Positions 27,064 through 35,717 of a DNA stretch of 64,000 nt are shown in pieces. The stretch covers positions 124,001-188,000 of the forward strand of contig NZ_JAWQLY010000006.1 of NCBI RefSeq assembly GCF_033446685.1, read 5' to 3'. The first letter of the stretch is position 1. Every line of letters starts with the position of its first letter. Source of the DNA: Modicisalibacter sp033446685 (GTDB taxonomy: Bacteria; Pseudomonadota; Gammaproteobacteria; Pseudomonadales; Halomonadaceae). The notes under the pieces are model-generated. The model was not told the DNA's origin. It worked only from the letters and a program-made list of their open reading frames with translations, and did not search any database. A program made the translations under genes and the position numbers.

Positions 27064-27758
27064 TGCTCAAGCTCGAAAACATCCACAGCTACTACGGCAA
27101 GAGCCACGTCCTGGAAGGGGTTTCGCTGCAGGTGGAAGCCGGCGAGCTGGTGACCCTGCTGGGACGCAACGGCGCCGGCAAGACCACCACCCTGAAAAGC
27201 ATCGTCGGGCTGGTCGACACGCGTCAGGGCAACATCACCTTCAACGGCCACGACATTCGCGGCATGCAGCCTTTTCGCATTGCCCGCCAGGGAATCGCGC
27301 TGGTGCCCGAGCATCGCGGCATCTTCGGCATCCTGAGCGTGGAGGAAAACCTGCGCATCGCCACGCGCAAGCAGAGCCGCTGGCAGCTGGGCGACATCTA
27401 CCGCTGGTTCCCGCGGCTCGAGGAGCGTCGTCGCAACAGCGGCAATGCCCTCTCCGGCGGCGAGCAGCAGATGCTGGCCATCGCCCGCGCGCTGCTCAAC
27501 GACCCGAAGATCCTGCTGCTGGACGAGCCGACCGAAGGGCTGGCGCCGGTCATCGTCGACGAAATCATCAAGATCCTCACCGCCATTCGCGAAGAAGGCC
27601 TCCCCGTGCTGCTGGTGGAACAGAACCTGCGAGTGTGCGAGGCCGTTGCCGACCGCCACTACATCCTCGAGCAGGGGCAAGTGGTCTACCAGGGCCGCGC
27701 CGACGCCTTCAAGGCCGACCCGGCCATTCGCGACCGTTACCTGGCGCTCAGCGCGTGA
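27063..27758 (+). CDS. livF: Branched-chain-type ABC transporter ATPase LivF
   Basis: This 231-residue ATPase has Walker A GRNGAGKTT near residue 36, a signature LSGGEQQMLAIARALL near 134, and Walker B ILLLDEPTEGLAP near 154. The length is normal for LivF (about 230-240). It is the last transporter gene and precedes the hydrolases by 34 bases. Confidence 0.93.
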   Translation: MLKLENIHSYYGKSHVLEGVSLQVEAGELVTLLGRNGAGKTTTLKSIVGLVDTRQGNITFNGHDIRGMQPFRIARQGIALVPEHRGIFGILSVEENLRIATRKQSRWQLGDIYRWFPRLEERRRNSGNALSGGEQQMLAIARALLNDPKILLLDEPTEGLAPVIVDEIIKILTAIREEGLPVLLVEQNLRVCEAVADRHYILEQGQVVYQGRADAFKADPAIRDRYLALSA

Positions 27759-27792
27759 GACGCCCCCGTATAACACCGACAAGGACATCACC

Positions 27793-29076
27793 ATGACTCA
27801 AGCGATCACCCCGGCCGCAACCGCTCATGCCCTGCCGCGCACCGACGCCCAACGACTCTGGAACGCCCTGATGGAACTCGCCCGGCTGGGTGCCACGCCC
27901 AAGGGCGGCGTCAATCGCCAGGCGCTGACCGACCTGGACCGCCAGGCCCGCGACCTGTTCATCGACTGGTGCAAGGCGGAAGGCTGCACCATCCGTATCG
28001 ACAGCATCGGCAATATCTTCGCCCGCCGGGCCGGCAGCGAGCCGCACTCCCCCGCCGTGATGACCGGCAGCCACATCGACACCCAGCCCACCGGCGGCAA
28101 GTACGATGGCTGCTTCGGCGTGCTCGCGGGACTCGAAGTCATTCGCACGCTCAACCAGCACGACATTCGCACCCGGGCCCCCATCGAGGTGGTGGCCTGG
28201 ACCAATGAAGAAGGCTGCCGCTTCTCCCCCTGCATGATGGGGTCCGGCGTGTTCGCCGGCCAGCTCGGGCTGGACGACATGCTCGGCCACACCGACGCCG
28301 ATGGCATCAGGGTGGGCCAGGCGCTGGACGACATCGGTTACCGGGGCCAGGACAGCGTGGCGACCTCCGAGATCCAGGCGTATTTCGAAGCGCACATCGA
28401 ACAGGGCCCGATCCTGGAAGACACCGAACGCACCATTGGCGTGGTCATCGGTGCGCTGGGGCAACGCTGGTTCGATCTTACCCTCACCGGCATGGAAGCC
28501 CACGCCGGCCCCACGCCCATGAACCTGAGAAAGGACGCCCTGCTGGGCGCCGCCGAACTGACCCAGGCGGTCAACCGGATCGCCCTGGAGCATGCGCCGC
28601 ATGGTCGCGGCACGGTGGGCTCGCTGGCGGTCCATCCCGGATCGCGCAACGTCATACCCGGCGAAGTGAAGATGAGCATCGATCTTCGCCACCTGACGCC
28701 CGAGGCGCTAATAGAGATGGCCCACGCCCTGGAGCGGGCCATCGACGAGGTCTGCCAGCGCCATGGCCTCGAACACACGCTGACTCCCACCGCCGACTTC
28801 GCGCCGCAGTACTTCGAAGAGGAATGCGTCAGCGCCATTCGCCAGGGGGCCGAAGCCTTGAAGCTTTCGCACATGGATATCGTCAGCGGCGCCGGTCATG
28901 ACGCGATCTTCATCGGCCGCGTGGCGCCCGCGGCGATGATCTTCGTGCCCTGCGAGAACGGCATCAGCCATAACGAGAGCGAGTTCGCCAGCCAGAGCGA
29001 CCTGCACGATGGATGCAACGTCCTGCTGCGGGCGGTCGTGCAGGCGGCCGGCGTCGACCAGCAGAAAGAAGGGTGA
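27793..29076 (+). CDS. M20-family Zn hydrolase (N-carbamoyl-L-amino acid hydrolase/allantoate amidohydrolase type)
   Basis: This 427-residue enzyme belongs to the M20/Zn amidohydrolase group that includes beta-ureidopropionase, allantoate amidohydrolase and N-carbamoyl amino acid hydrolase. The metal ligands are visible: His and Asp in GSHIDTQPTGGKYDG, a Glu pair in TNEEGCRF, His in AHIEQG, and a late His in GISHNESE. The dimerisation domain carries GMEAHAGPTPM. It would release ammonia and CO2, or a plain amine, from a ureide. The ATG at 27793 with AAGGA upstream places it directly after livF, so it probably acts on the imported compound. Confidence 0.88.
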   Translation: MTQAITPAATAHALPRTDAQRLWNALMELARLGATPKGGVNRQALTDLDRQARDLFIDWCKAEGCTIRIDSIGNIFARRAGSEPHSPAVMTGSHIDTQPTGGKYDGCFGVLAGLEVIRTLNQHDIRTRAPIEVVAWTNEEGCRFSPCMMGSGVFAGQLGLDDMLGHTDADGIRVGQALDDIGYRGQDSVATSEIQAYFEAHIEQGPILEDTERTIGVVIGALGQRWFDLTLTGMEAHAGPTPMNLRKDALLGAAELTQAVNRIALEHAPHGRGTVGSLAVHPGSRNVIPGEVKMSIDLRHLTPEALIEMAHALERAIDEVCQRHGLEHTLTPTADFAPQYFEEECVSAIRQGAEALKLSHMDIVSGAGHDAIFIGRVAPAAMIFVPCENGISHNESEFASQSDLHDGCNVLLRAVVQAAGVDQQKEG

Positions 29077-29084
29077 AGCCGGCC

Positions 29085-30497
29085 ATGACACACCCCGATG
29101 CTCCCACTGAACTGGCCCGGATCACCGCCAGCCAGGCGCTTGCGCAATTTCGTCGCAAGGCGCTGTCGCCCGTCGAACTCGTCGAGGATTGCCTGGCGCG
29201 TATCGAACGTGACAACCCCCGCGTCAACGCCTTCTCGTATGTCGGCGCCGAGCAGGCGCTGGAAGCCGCCCGGCAATCCGAAGCCCGCTGGCAGGCAGGC
29301 GAGCCCTGCGGCGAGCTGGATGGCGTGCCGATCACCATCAAGGACCTGACGCCCACCCGTGGCATGCCCTGCCGCATGGGCTCGGCGACCAGCAACCCCG
29401 ACGGCCCCTGGGATACGGATGCGCCCATCAGCCGGCACTTGCGCAACGCCGGGGCGGTCCTCCTCGGCAAGACCACCTCCCCCGAATTCGGCTGGAAAGG
29501 AGTCACCGACAACGCGCTGCACGGGATAACCCGCAACCCCTGGGATACCCGGCTGACCCCGGGCGGCTCCTCCGGCGGGGCCGGCGCCGCCGCCGCGCTC
29601 AACCTGGGCCTGCTGCATCAGGGCAGCGACGCCGGCGGATCGATTCGCATCCCCTGCAGTTTCACCGGCACCTTCGGCATCAAGCCCACCTTCGGGTGGG
29701 TCCCCCAGTGGCCCGCAAGCGCCATGAGTACGCTCTCCCACCTGGGCCCCATGACGCGCACGGCGGAAGACAGCGCGCTCATGCTCAATGTCATCGCGCA
29801 GCCGGACCCACGCGACGGCTATGCCGGCAACCCGCGCTGCCCGGCCTGGCTGACACCGCCACCGCCCGACCTGACGGGCTGGCGTATCGCCTACAGCGCC
29901 GACCTTGGCTATGTGAAAGTCGCCCCGGACATTGCCGCCTGCGTGGAGAAGGCCGTGGGCCTGCTGGAAGAACTCGGTGCGACGGTCGAGTACGTGGACC
30001 CGGGATTCCAGGACCCAATCGAGACCTTCAACACGCTCTGGTTTGCCGGTGCAAGCCAGGTGCTGGAACGGCTGGACGAAGCACAACAGCAACGGCTCGA
30101 CCCCGGCTTCCTGGATATCGCCCGGCGCGGCCGCGACATTTCCCTGCAGCACTACCTGGCCGCACGACGACAGCGGGCGGAGCTGACCGCACACATGGCC
30201 AGCTTCCATGAACGCTACGACCTGCTGCTGACGCCAACCATGCCCATCGCGCCCTTCGCGGCGGGCCACAACACACCACCCGGCGGCCCGTACAAGGAAT
30301 GGATGGACTGGACGCCCTTCAGCTACCCGTTCAACCTGACGCAACAACCCGCGGCCTCCCTGCCCTGCGGCCTCGACGGCCAGGGGCTCCCCGTCGGGTT
30401 GCACCTGGTTGGCCCCAAGTTCGAGGATCTAAAGGTCATGCATGCCGCGCGACTGCTGGAAACCCGGCTGACGACCCTACAGCCGCCGGCTAACTGA
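29085..30497 (+). CDS. Amidase-signature family amidohydrolase
   Basis: This 470-residue enzyme has the full Ser-cisSer-Lys triad: Lys86 in VPITIKDL, Ser163 in GGSSGG, and the nucleophile Ser186 in SDAGGSIRIP. The length is typical of the family, which includes GatA, ureide and aryl-acylamidases. It lies eight bases after the carbamoylase-like gene, so the two probably act in sequence on an amide-containing substrate. A GC-rich hairpin with a short T-free tail follows at 30514-30582. Confidence 0.88.
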   Translation: MTHPDAPTELARITASQALAQFRRKALSPVELVEDCLARIERDNPRVNAFSYVGAEQALEAARQSEARWQAGEPCGELDGVPITIKDLTPTRGMPCRMGSATSNPDGPWDTDAPISRHLRNAGAVLLGKTTSPEFGWKGVTDNALHGITRNPWDTRLTPGGSSGGAGAAAALNLGLLHQGSDAGGSIRIPCSFTGTFGIKPTFGWVPQWPASAMSTLSHLGPMTRTAEDSALMLNVIAQPDPRDGYAGNPRCPAWLTPPPPDLTGWRIAYSADLGYVKVAPDIAACVEKAVGLLEELGATVEYVDPGFQDPIETFNTLWFAGASQVLERLDEAQQQRLDPGFLDIARRGRDISLQHYLAARRQRAELTAHMASFHERYDLLLTPTMPIAPFAAGHNTPPGGPYKEWMDWTPFSYPFNLTQQPAASLPCGLDGQGLPVGLHLVGPKFEDLKVMHAARLLETRLTTLQPPAN

Positions 30498-30513
30498 AAG
30501 GCCAAAAAACAAA

Positions 30514-30582
30514 ACCCCGGCTCGTTAACCGCCCCTACATCGGTTGGTATCCAACCTTCAGAGGCAGCTCACGAGCCGGGGT
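30514..30582 (+). terminator. Nested hairpin after the ABC/amidase operon
   Basis: ACCCCGGCTCGT (30514-30525) pairs perfectly with ACGAGCCGGGGT (30571-30582). Inside, GGTTGG and CCAACC form a second perfect stem around TAT (30542-30556). An alternative inner pairing is AACCG with CGGTT. The structure lies 17 bases after the amidase stop. It lacks a T run, so the role as terminator is likely but not certain. Confidence 0.55.
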
Positions 30583-30700
30583 CAGCGTGACAACGGCTTA
30601 CATTCAGGGCCTGGCGGGTGTCTAGAATGCCCGGGGCGATGCATGGCGACCTGAACCATTACTTCACCGGATCAAACATCTACTTCTGTCGTACCCATCG

Positions 30701-30727
30701 GTCAGCTAACGGCCAGAAGCAGACGTT
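30701..30727 (+). repeat. 27-base hairpin motif, left copy (outside the cassette array)
   Basis: The motif begins GTCAGCT and ends AGCAGACGTT, and the two arms can pair. A matching copy in the same orientation lies at 36932-36958 on the other side of the array. About 19 of the 27 positions agree, including the run AAGCAGACG. Confidence 0.5.
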
Positions 30728-30741
30728 AAGCCAGAGTAGAT

Positions 30742-30824
30742 ATAACGCCAGCCATAAACGGCGCCCTGACACGGGCGTCCGGTGGAGGCCGAAGGCCGGA
30801 ACGAATTTGATGGCCTTGTTAAGT
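30742..30824 (-). repeat. attC site 1
   Basis: On the minus strand the site begins ACTTAACAAGGCCATCAAAT, has GGCCTTCGGCC in the loop region and GGACGCC with GGCGCC arms, and ends GGCGTTATAT. It closes the leftmost cassette, and the stop of the short membrane ORF falls inside its first bases. Confidence 0.75.
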
Positions 30825-30920
30825 GCCTACGCCGAGCCATGACGTAAGATAGGGCCCTGCAATAACGCCCACCACAAACAAAATAACGCCCACCAAAAAC
30901 AAAATAAGGCCGGCAGCCAA
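30819..30920 (-). CDS. Small hydrophobic ORF ending in attC 1
   Basis: The frame encodes one strong membrane helix (GLILFLVGVILFVVGVIAG) and then TSWLGVGT, and stops at the TAA inside the attC start, as cassette genes often do. There is no ATG. TTG at 30920 is taken as the start here. ATT at 30932 or 30938, with AAGAG upstream, is also possible. The DNA repeat ATAACGCCCACCA seen on the plus strand is simply the repeated LVGVI/VVGVI codons. It could be real or chance. Confidence 0.35.
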   Translation of the reverse strand: MAAGLILFLVGVILFVVGVIAGPYLTSWLGVGT

Positions 30921-30925
30921 ATTGA

Positions 30926-31294
30926 TTAAAATGCGAATTCTCGCTCTTTAGTCTTTCCTCTATTAAAGCTTGATTCCAGTTGCCTACCGATGGCTCGCGC
31001 CTTGCCCTCTTCGACTTTGGCAAGTTGTGAGAAGCGCTCATACTCACCTTTGAGACGCTCGACATCAGCAATTTTTCGACTCAACTCGCCTTCAAGCCGC
31101 TCTACTAACCGCGAGGTGCTCTGGAGGGCTTCGTACGCGTTGTCAATCTTACGCCCGAATGACTCCTCGGATTCCGTCAGGTCCTCGATGAGGTGCTCGA
31201 AATCACGAGAGACCTTTGGCGTGAACATCTTTATCAAGGTTCTGTAAAGATACCTGTTGATTAACTGAAGCTTATCTTTCCTGGTTCGATCCAT
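30926..31294 (-). CDS. Cassette-encoded coiled-coil protein, unknown function
   Basis: This 122-residue charged protein starts MDRTRKDKLQLINRY. The middle (SEESFGRKIDNAYEALQSTSRLVERLEGELSRKIADVE) has a heptad pattern expected for a long coiled coil. No signal peptide or membrane helix is visible. I took the ATG at 31294 because the upstream ATG at 31336 lies inside attC 2. I do not recognise the family. The short hydrophobic ORF just downstream may be a partner within the same cassette. Confidence 0.6.
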   Translation of the reverse strand: MDRTRKDKLQLINRYLYRTLIKMFTPKVSRDFEHLIEDLTESEESFGRKIDNAYEALQSTSRLVERLEGELSRKIADVERLKGEYERFSQLAKVEEGKARAIGRQLESSFNRGKTKEREFAF

Positions 31295-31301
31295 ATTTAC
31301 A

Positions 31302-31355
31302 CTTAACGCTAGGTTAAGGTGCGCCGTAGGCGTCATTAGAAATCAATTGTTATGT
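31302..31355 (-). repeat. attC site 2 (short type)
   Basis: The site runs from ACATAACAATTGATT to GCGTTAAGTG on the minus strand, with a GACGCC/GGCGCA inner part. At 54 bases it is close to the shortest known attC sites. It begins three bases after the DUF2971 stop. Confidence 0.7.
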
Positions 31356-31357
31356 AG

Positions 31358-32293
31358 TCACTTCTGGACATCAAGGACAAATTGATCATGCTTCATATAA
31401 AGCTTGATAACTTCAATGTTTTTTCTATCACATATTTTCCGGATAGCCTCTTCGTTGTCAAAAGATATTTTTGCGCCTAAAATCACACGCTTTGGTTTCG
31501 GCATACGATAAGAAACTTCTTGTTTTATGAGCATATTCCCAAACACAAGCCGCCACTCTTTTTCATAAGACCATTCGGCACTTTTAATAAGTGCAGTTTG
31601 ATTTAGGTAGAGTATGTTATCTACATTTTTAGTTGGGCCAAACACATCGGTAGCATCAAACATTTCATCAGAGTAAACGACAGGGTAAATTGACCTAGCC
31701 CTTAAGTCTTTATCACCTAACTCATAAAAGTCATACCCTATACAGAACCCTGAATGATAATCAGCATAGTGCGACCACATTAGTATGGATTTTGGATTTT
31801 CAGAGAAACAGCAGATTTTAAACATCCCCTTAAAACCCTCGGACGTTTCTCGAACCAAAGCATTCGCATGTTCTTTCATCGCATGACTTAGAGCCTCACC
31901 ACAAGAGCGACCGAATTCAGGTTCATCAGGATAACTTAGTTCAAGTAGCTTAATTGTAGGGCTTTCACTCTCTCTGACTGCTTGAATTTGTTCTTCAGTT
32001 AACCCATCTGTCAACCCATTCTCATGAGCCATTGATAAAACTAAATCTGAATTGTCAGGATCTATCGCTACTTCATGATGAAATGAGCAATCGTATGGAT
32101 CATTGAAGTTCTTTGGGTCAGATAGCCAAACTGTGTCTTCTTCTAAATTTTTCAGAGAATATTCGTTAATAGATCGGTACTTATAAAGTATACTTGGAAT
32201 ATGATCATACTTCAAAGACATGGCTCTATCGATATTTTCTACAGATATACTCTCTGAAAAAACCAACTCTTTATATTCTTGAAACCAATCCAT
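31358..32293 (-). CDS. Cassette-encoded DUF2971 family protein
   Basis: This 311-residue protein has the DUF2971 landmarks: LYKYRSINEYSLKNLEEDTVWLSDPKNFNDPYDC near residue 32, CCFSENPKSILMWSHYADYHSGFCIGYD near 160, and KSAEWSYEKEWRLVFG near 235. These proteins are widespread, often found in defence islands and integrons, and have no known activity. The ATG at 32293 is chosen because the upstream extension runs through attC 3. The gene is AT-rich and has no clear ribosome site. Confidence 0.83.
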   Translation of the reverse strand: MDWFQEYKELVFSESISVENIDRAMSLKYDHIPSILYKYRSINEYSLKNLEEDTVWLSDPKNFNDPYDCSFHHEVAIDPDNSDLVLSMAHENGLTDGLTEEQIQAVRESESPTIKLLELSYPDEPEFGRSCGEALSHAMKEHANALVRETSEGFKGMFKICCFSENPKSILMWSHYADYHSGFCIGYDFYELGDKDLRARSIYPVVYSDEMFDATDVFGPTKNVDNILYLNQTALIKSAEWSYEKEWRLVFGNMLIKQEVSYRMPKPKRVILGAKISFDNEEAIRKICDRKNIEVIKLYMKHDQFVLDVQK

Positions 32294-32322
32294 ATTTTTT
32301 AACTCTGACTCTAATTTGACAA

Positions 32323-32405
32323 CATAACGCCCGCAGCACACGCAGCTTTGTAGTGGAGGCGAAACCGAAACGGAAAAGCCGTCGTCGTGCCTGCGCTTGT
32401 TATAT
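32323..32405 (-). repeat. attC site 3
   Basis: On the minus strand it starts AATATAACAAGCGCAGGCAC and ends GTGCTGCGGGCGTTATGT. The arms pair (GCGCAGGCAC with GTGCTGCGGGCG), with GGCTTTTCC and CTCCACTAC in the loop. Confidence 0.75.
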
Positions 32406-32432
32406 TTTATACTTATTAAATGACCTGCTAAC

Positions 32433-33047
32433 TTATTTTTTGGTAAAATTTTTAATAACTTCGGCATCAGTTTTTTCTCGATCACTACTCGACGAGTAGC
32501 AAAAACTAACTGTATGATCACCCAACATCTTTCCATATAGCTTTGGACGTAACAGCCTAGACTTATTGTCGTTGAATATAGATCTTTTCCCGTTATCCGG
32601 ATTTCTACGAATAGCATAACAATATATCTTACATGGATCTTCGCTATCGCTTTCGGAAAGCGATTTTATCATCGCTCTCTTAAGCGTATTGCTTTTCGAC
32701 AAATCAACTTTTCCAGGTATAAATTGAGCAAAGTGTTCGCTAAATTGGCGTAAAATCTCGCCAAGATTTTCAGACCACTCAATACCAAAATACTCTCTCA
32801 AAGTTTGAGCATCTGCTAGAAGCTCTCGAACATTTGCAGGAACAACTAGACTATCATTGAAATCATGTGTTTTAAGAAACTCTACTCTTAAGAGAGCATA
32901 TCGACTCTCTTTAACTTCATTACTTTGATAGAGCTTCACTAAAACCACATAGTCTACTTTTTTATATTTAAAGGAAAAGGCTTCAATAGCCCAACCTTTT
33001 TCTTCCATATCAGCTTTAAGTAGCTTGAAATTTTCAAATATATTCAT
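32433..33047 (-). CDS. Cassette-encoded DUF6037-like protein
   Basis: This protein of 204 residues opens MNIFENFKLLKADMEEKGWAI and continues with a pattern that resembles DUF6037 family proteins, which carry a short N-terminal helix and a mixed fold. AAGGAT stands before the ATG at 33047. An ATG at 33062 would add five residues. The gene is AT-rich. The function is unknown, and the family match is from memory. Confidence 0.6.
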   Translation of the reverse strand: MNIFENFKLLKADMEEKGWAIEAFSFKYKKVDYVVLVKLYQSNEVKESRYALLRVEFLKTHDFNDSLVVPANVRELLADAQTLREYFGIEWSENLGEILRQFSEHFAQFIPGKVDLSKSNTLKRAMIKSLSESDSEDPCKIYCYAIRRNPDNGKRSIFNDNKSRLLRPKLYGKMLGDHTVSFCYSSSSDREKTDAEVIKNFTKK

Positions 33048-33176
33048 GCTATCCTTAATCAAAGATTTACACTGCGAATATCAAAGCTCAGTAAAAATAT
33101 AAAGCATATTTATCAGATGTATCGTTTGAATGACCAGCTCCACATTTTTAAACTAAATGCATTTAGGTCCGCATGA

Positions 33177-33254
33177 ATATAACGCACGCCATAAGCGGCC
33201 GAGTGAAATGAGGTCCAGCGCACGAAGTGCGCGAACTTAATGGACTGGTTAAGC
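33177..33254 (-). repeat. attC site 4
   Basis: It starts GGCTTAACCAGTCCATTAAG on the minus strand, has the loop hairpin GCGCACTTCGTGCGC, and ends GGCGTGCGTTATATT. It follows the acetyltransferase pseudogene. Confidence 0.78.
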
Positions 33255-33258
33255 CTCG

Positions 33259-33722
33259 TCACGGCAAAATCTTACGCATGAGTGCATTTGGAACGACTAC
33301 TCCCCGCAACTCGGGTGCCCGTCGCTCAATTATACCGAACCCGAACTTTTCAAAGAAAGGCTGTGCCGTCCGGCTAACGTCGGATATCAATTCTGTTAAA
33401 CTAAGCGATACTGCCTCACTATGAAGAGTCGACATCAGTAACTTTCCAATTCCCTGACTTGGGTGAAATCCCGAGACGAAAAAGTGGTCAACATAGCCAG
33501 AAGGCTGCACATCGGCATAGCCAACAATCATTTCATCAATCTCTGCGACAAATGGCTTGATGTCACGCATTTCCGTGCCCAAAGCTCCTGATCCAAGCTT
33601 ACCGGCGCCCAAGGATTAATCTGCTCCGGTGTGTACTCGCGGCTTGCAACAAGATGAATCGCCGAGTGAAAGACTTCGAAAAGCTCACGCTCATCACCAA
33701 TACGAAAACGACGGATATGCAC
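33259..33722 (-). pseudogene. Frameshifted GNAT acetyltransferase cassette
   Basis: The first frame (from GTG at 33722 with GGAG upstream) reads HIRRFRIGDERELFEVF through NPWAPVSLDQELWARK. The second reads MRDIKPFVAEIDEMIVGYAD, then HFFVSGFHPSQGIGKLLM and on to PNALMRK at the end. Together they make a complete YafP-like N-acetyltransferase of about 155 residues. The frame changes near 33569-33573, where one missing A in a short A run would explain it. It is either a decayed gene or a base error. Confidence 0.8.
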
Positions 33723-33737
33723 TATTTCTCCTATGAG

Positions 33738-33814
33738 GCTTAACGCCCGGCTCACGTGCCGATTGGAGCCGCGAAGCGGCGGAAAATCGGTCGCTGTGCA
33801 GCCGATTGTTAGGC
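33738..33814 (-). repeat. attC site 5
   Basis: Minus strand: GCCTAACAATCGGCTG at the start and GGGCGTTAAGC at the end. Both fit the consensus closely (RYYYAAC; GTTRRRY). A GCCGCTTCGCGGC hairpin lies in the loop region. Confidence 0.85.
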
Positions 33815-33847
33815 GCTTTTTTCTCATCCTAATAGTGCATGACCATT

Positions 33848-35551
33848 CTAGGGATTCTCTACTTCGGGCGGTGGCGGGTCCACATCAAAGTAAACATACT
33901 TTGGCTCGCGTCTCAAACCTTCGACCGGGTAAGTTTTGACCAAACGTCGATTACCCTCGTCATACGTAATGCCATCGACCAAACACGCTTCAGCTACGTT
34001 CGGGTTGTAGGAGTGCAGCCACGCATAATTTTTTTTCGTCCACGATAGTACCGCCTTCTGTAGTGCCCTACTGTCGTGAAAATAGTCCTGATCCGTGACG
34101 GTGATTCCCATCACGTTCAAGCAGAAGCCAATAATCCTAGCCCCCTTAAAGTTTGGGAAGCGCGCCATATCTGCTATCTCATTGTAGATAAGACGACGCA
34201 CTTTGAACTTCACTACCTTGCCAGCAGCTGCATTTAGACTTCTGAAGTTGAACAGCTCACCCCAGACGGAGTTATGCTGGATCCACCAACACTGGCTGGC
34301 AGGGGACCGAACTGCGGATGCGCAGAATATGACCTCGAAGATTATGGCAACCAGGTGATCATAGAAGGATTCCCTACCACGCTCCTCCCGAACTCTTAGC
34401 TGGAGGCCCTCAGGAACCCCCCTCTTTTCGAGAACCTCGCTTGCGTCCTTGATGAATTCAACGACAACTCGAAGCCTCGCTTGTACATCGTCATCCCAGC
34501 CACTGTTCGCGATTCCATCAATTTTGTAGAGATCGAATGCAGCGTGCTCAATGTAGCCCTTTGCGCGGTACAGCACGAAGGAGTGGTTCCAGAAATCATT
34601 CTCCACATAATCGCGGAGGGTCATTAGAACTACCCGGCAGTATGCTTTCCATTGCGCAGCATCCCACTTTCTTTTGTCCCATATGTCTGGGTCTAAAAGT
34701 GTTCCGATTACCTCAACCATCTTGTAATTTGAGAACATGGCTTGGCTCAAAGGCTTGTGATAGCCGATCAAGCCGGATTCGTACCCTTCGGCTTCATGGA
34801 ATAGGAAGGAATCCTTATTTGCGAGGGCCTCGTTCACGATATTCTTGGAGAAAATCTCTACTGGGACGCCATACTTCTGTGTCTCGCCAATCTCGTAGAA
34901 CACAGCTAACGCAGTACCGGGGGACGATTCGACAATTTCCCTACAGAACCTCTTATCGGCAATCAGGAGCAATATATCATTAGCACAGGCTGTCACCTTC
35001 GGCGGGTTCTTATCTTCCTTTTCGTGCCTACGGTAGTTTTTAAACTCGCCCTTATCCGTGGCGTGGCGAATCAACGACTTCGCCGAGCGGGCAACTTCAT
35101 CTGCAATCACAGATAGCTCAGACGGAGAGCCTTTGAGAATAATCCGATAAAGGATTTGGCCATACCGCTGGGCATTCCTCTTACCAAAGACAGGAGGACG
35201 AATGAAAGCGAACCATGCCCATGTTAGAAACGTCAGAAGAAAAATACCTCCGAGCAAGGCCTGCCATCCTGATGGCGTCAAGAGATTCCCTCGTGGAACC
35301 AGCCATTGCTCCGCACGCCACAGATCCGTCAGTAGGGTCAAAACGCCCACAGCTGCTACCACAGAGAATGTTATCCCTTGGAGCGGTAACGGTGTCGTTC
35401 TAACCCTAAAGCGGTAGCGCACATCCGCTATTGTCCATGCCAATACCATGAGCGCTAGTCCAGCAAGAAATTCGGAGAAACCAAAGAATCTCGGAGCATT
35501 CGCATCAAGCGGAACAAAACACACGAATTCATAACAATAGTTGCTCGACAC
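33848..35551 (-). CDS. Cassette-encoded 567-residue membrane-anchored protein
   Basis: The N-terminus has three likely membrane helices (FSEFLAGLALMVLAWTIAD; GITFSVVAAVGVLTLL; GGIFLLTFLTWAWFAFI). A long cytoplasmic domain of about 430 residues follows, mostly helical and rich in aromatic residues, with no motif that I recognise. It is unusually large for an integron cassette. The start is GTG at 35551, preceded by GGGGAAGAG. A membrane anchor with a big soluble domain would fit a sensor or defence effector, but no evidence shows this directly. Confidence 0.75.
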   Translation of the reverse strand: MSSNYCYEFVCFVPLDANAPRFFGFSEFLAGLALMVLAWTIADVRYRFRVRTTPLPLQGITFSVVAAVGVLTLLTDLWRAEQWLVPRGNLLTPSGWQALLGGIFLLTFLTWAWFAFIRPPVFGKRNAQRYGQILYRIILKGSPSELSVIADEVARSAKSLIRHATDKGEFKNYRRHEKEDKNPPKVTACANDILLLIADKRFCREIVESSPGTALAVFYEIGETQKYGVPVEIFSKNIVNEALANKDSFLFHEAEGYESGLIGYHKPLSQAMFSNYKMVEVIGTLLDPDIWDKRKWDAAQWKAYCRVVLMTLRDYVENDFWNHSFVLYRAKGYIEHAAFDLYKIDGIANSGWDDDVQARLRVVVEFIKDASEVLEKRGVPEGLQLRVREERGRESFYDHLVAIIFEVIFCASAVRSPASQCWWIQHNSVWGELFNFRSLNAAAGKVVKFKVRRLIYNEIADMARFPNFKGARIIGFCLNVMGITVTDQDYFHDSRALQKAVLSWTKKNYAWLHSYNPNVAEACLVDGITYDEGNRRLVKTYPVEGLRREPKYVYFDVDPPPPEVENP

Positions 35552-35630
35552 CTCTTCCCCTATTTAATACCTATTTTGCTGATGTCTTGAATCGACGTAG
35601 AAACCCCAAAAAGCAAGCCACACTTCTAGT

Positions 35631-35717
35631 GCCTAACGTCGCCATCACAGGTGGCAAAAAGTGTAGTGAGTGGAACGAACGCAGCTTTTTGGCATCCCGT
35701 GCATGGCCTTGTTAGCT
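35631..35717 (-). repeat. attC site 6
   Basis: Minus strand starts AGCTAACAAGGCCATGCACG, and the TAA is the stop of the upstream gene. It ends GGCGACGTTAGGC, a perfect GTTRRRY core. The inner arms AAAAAGC/GTTTTT-like sequences pair across the loop. Confidence 0.88.

Noticed and set aside
30853..30906. Direct repeat ATAACGCCCACCA as a DNA element
   Set aside because: It is better explained as repeated hydrophobic codons of a small frame on the minus strand.
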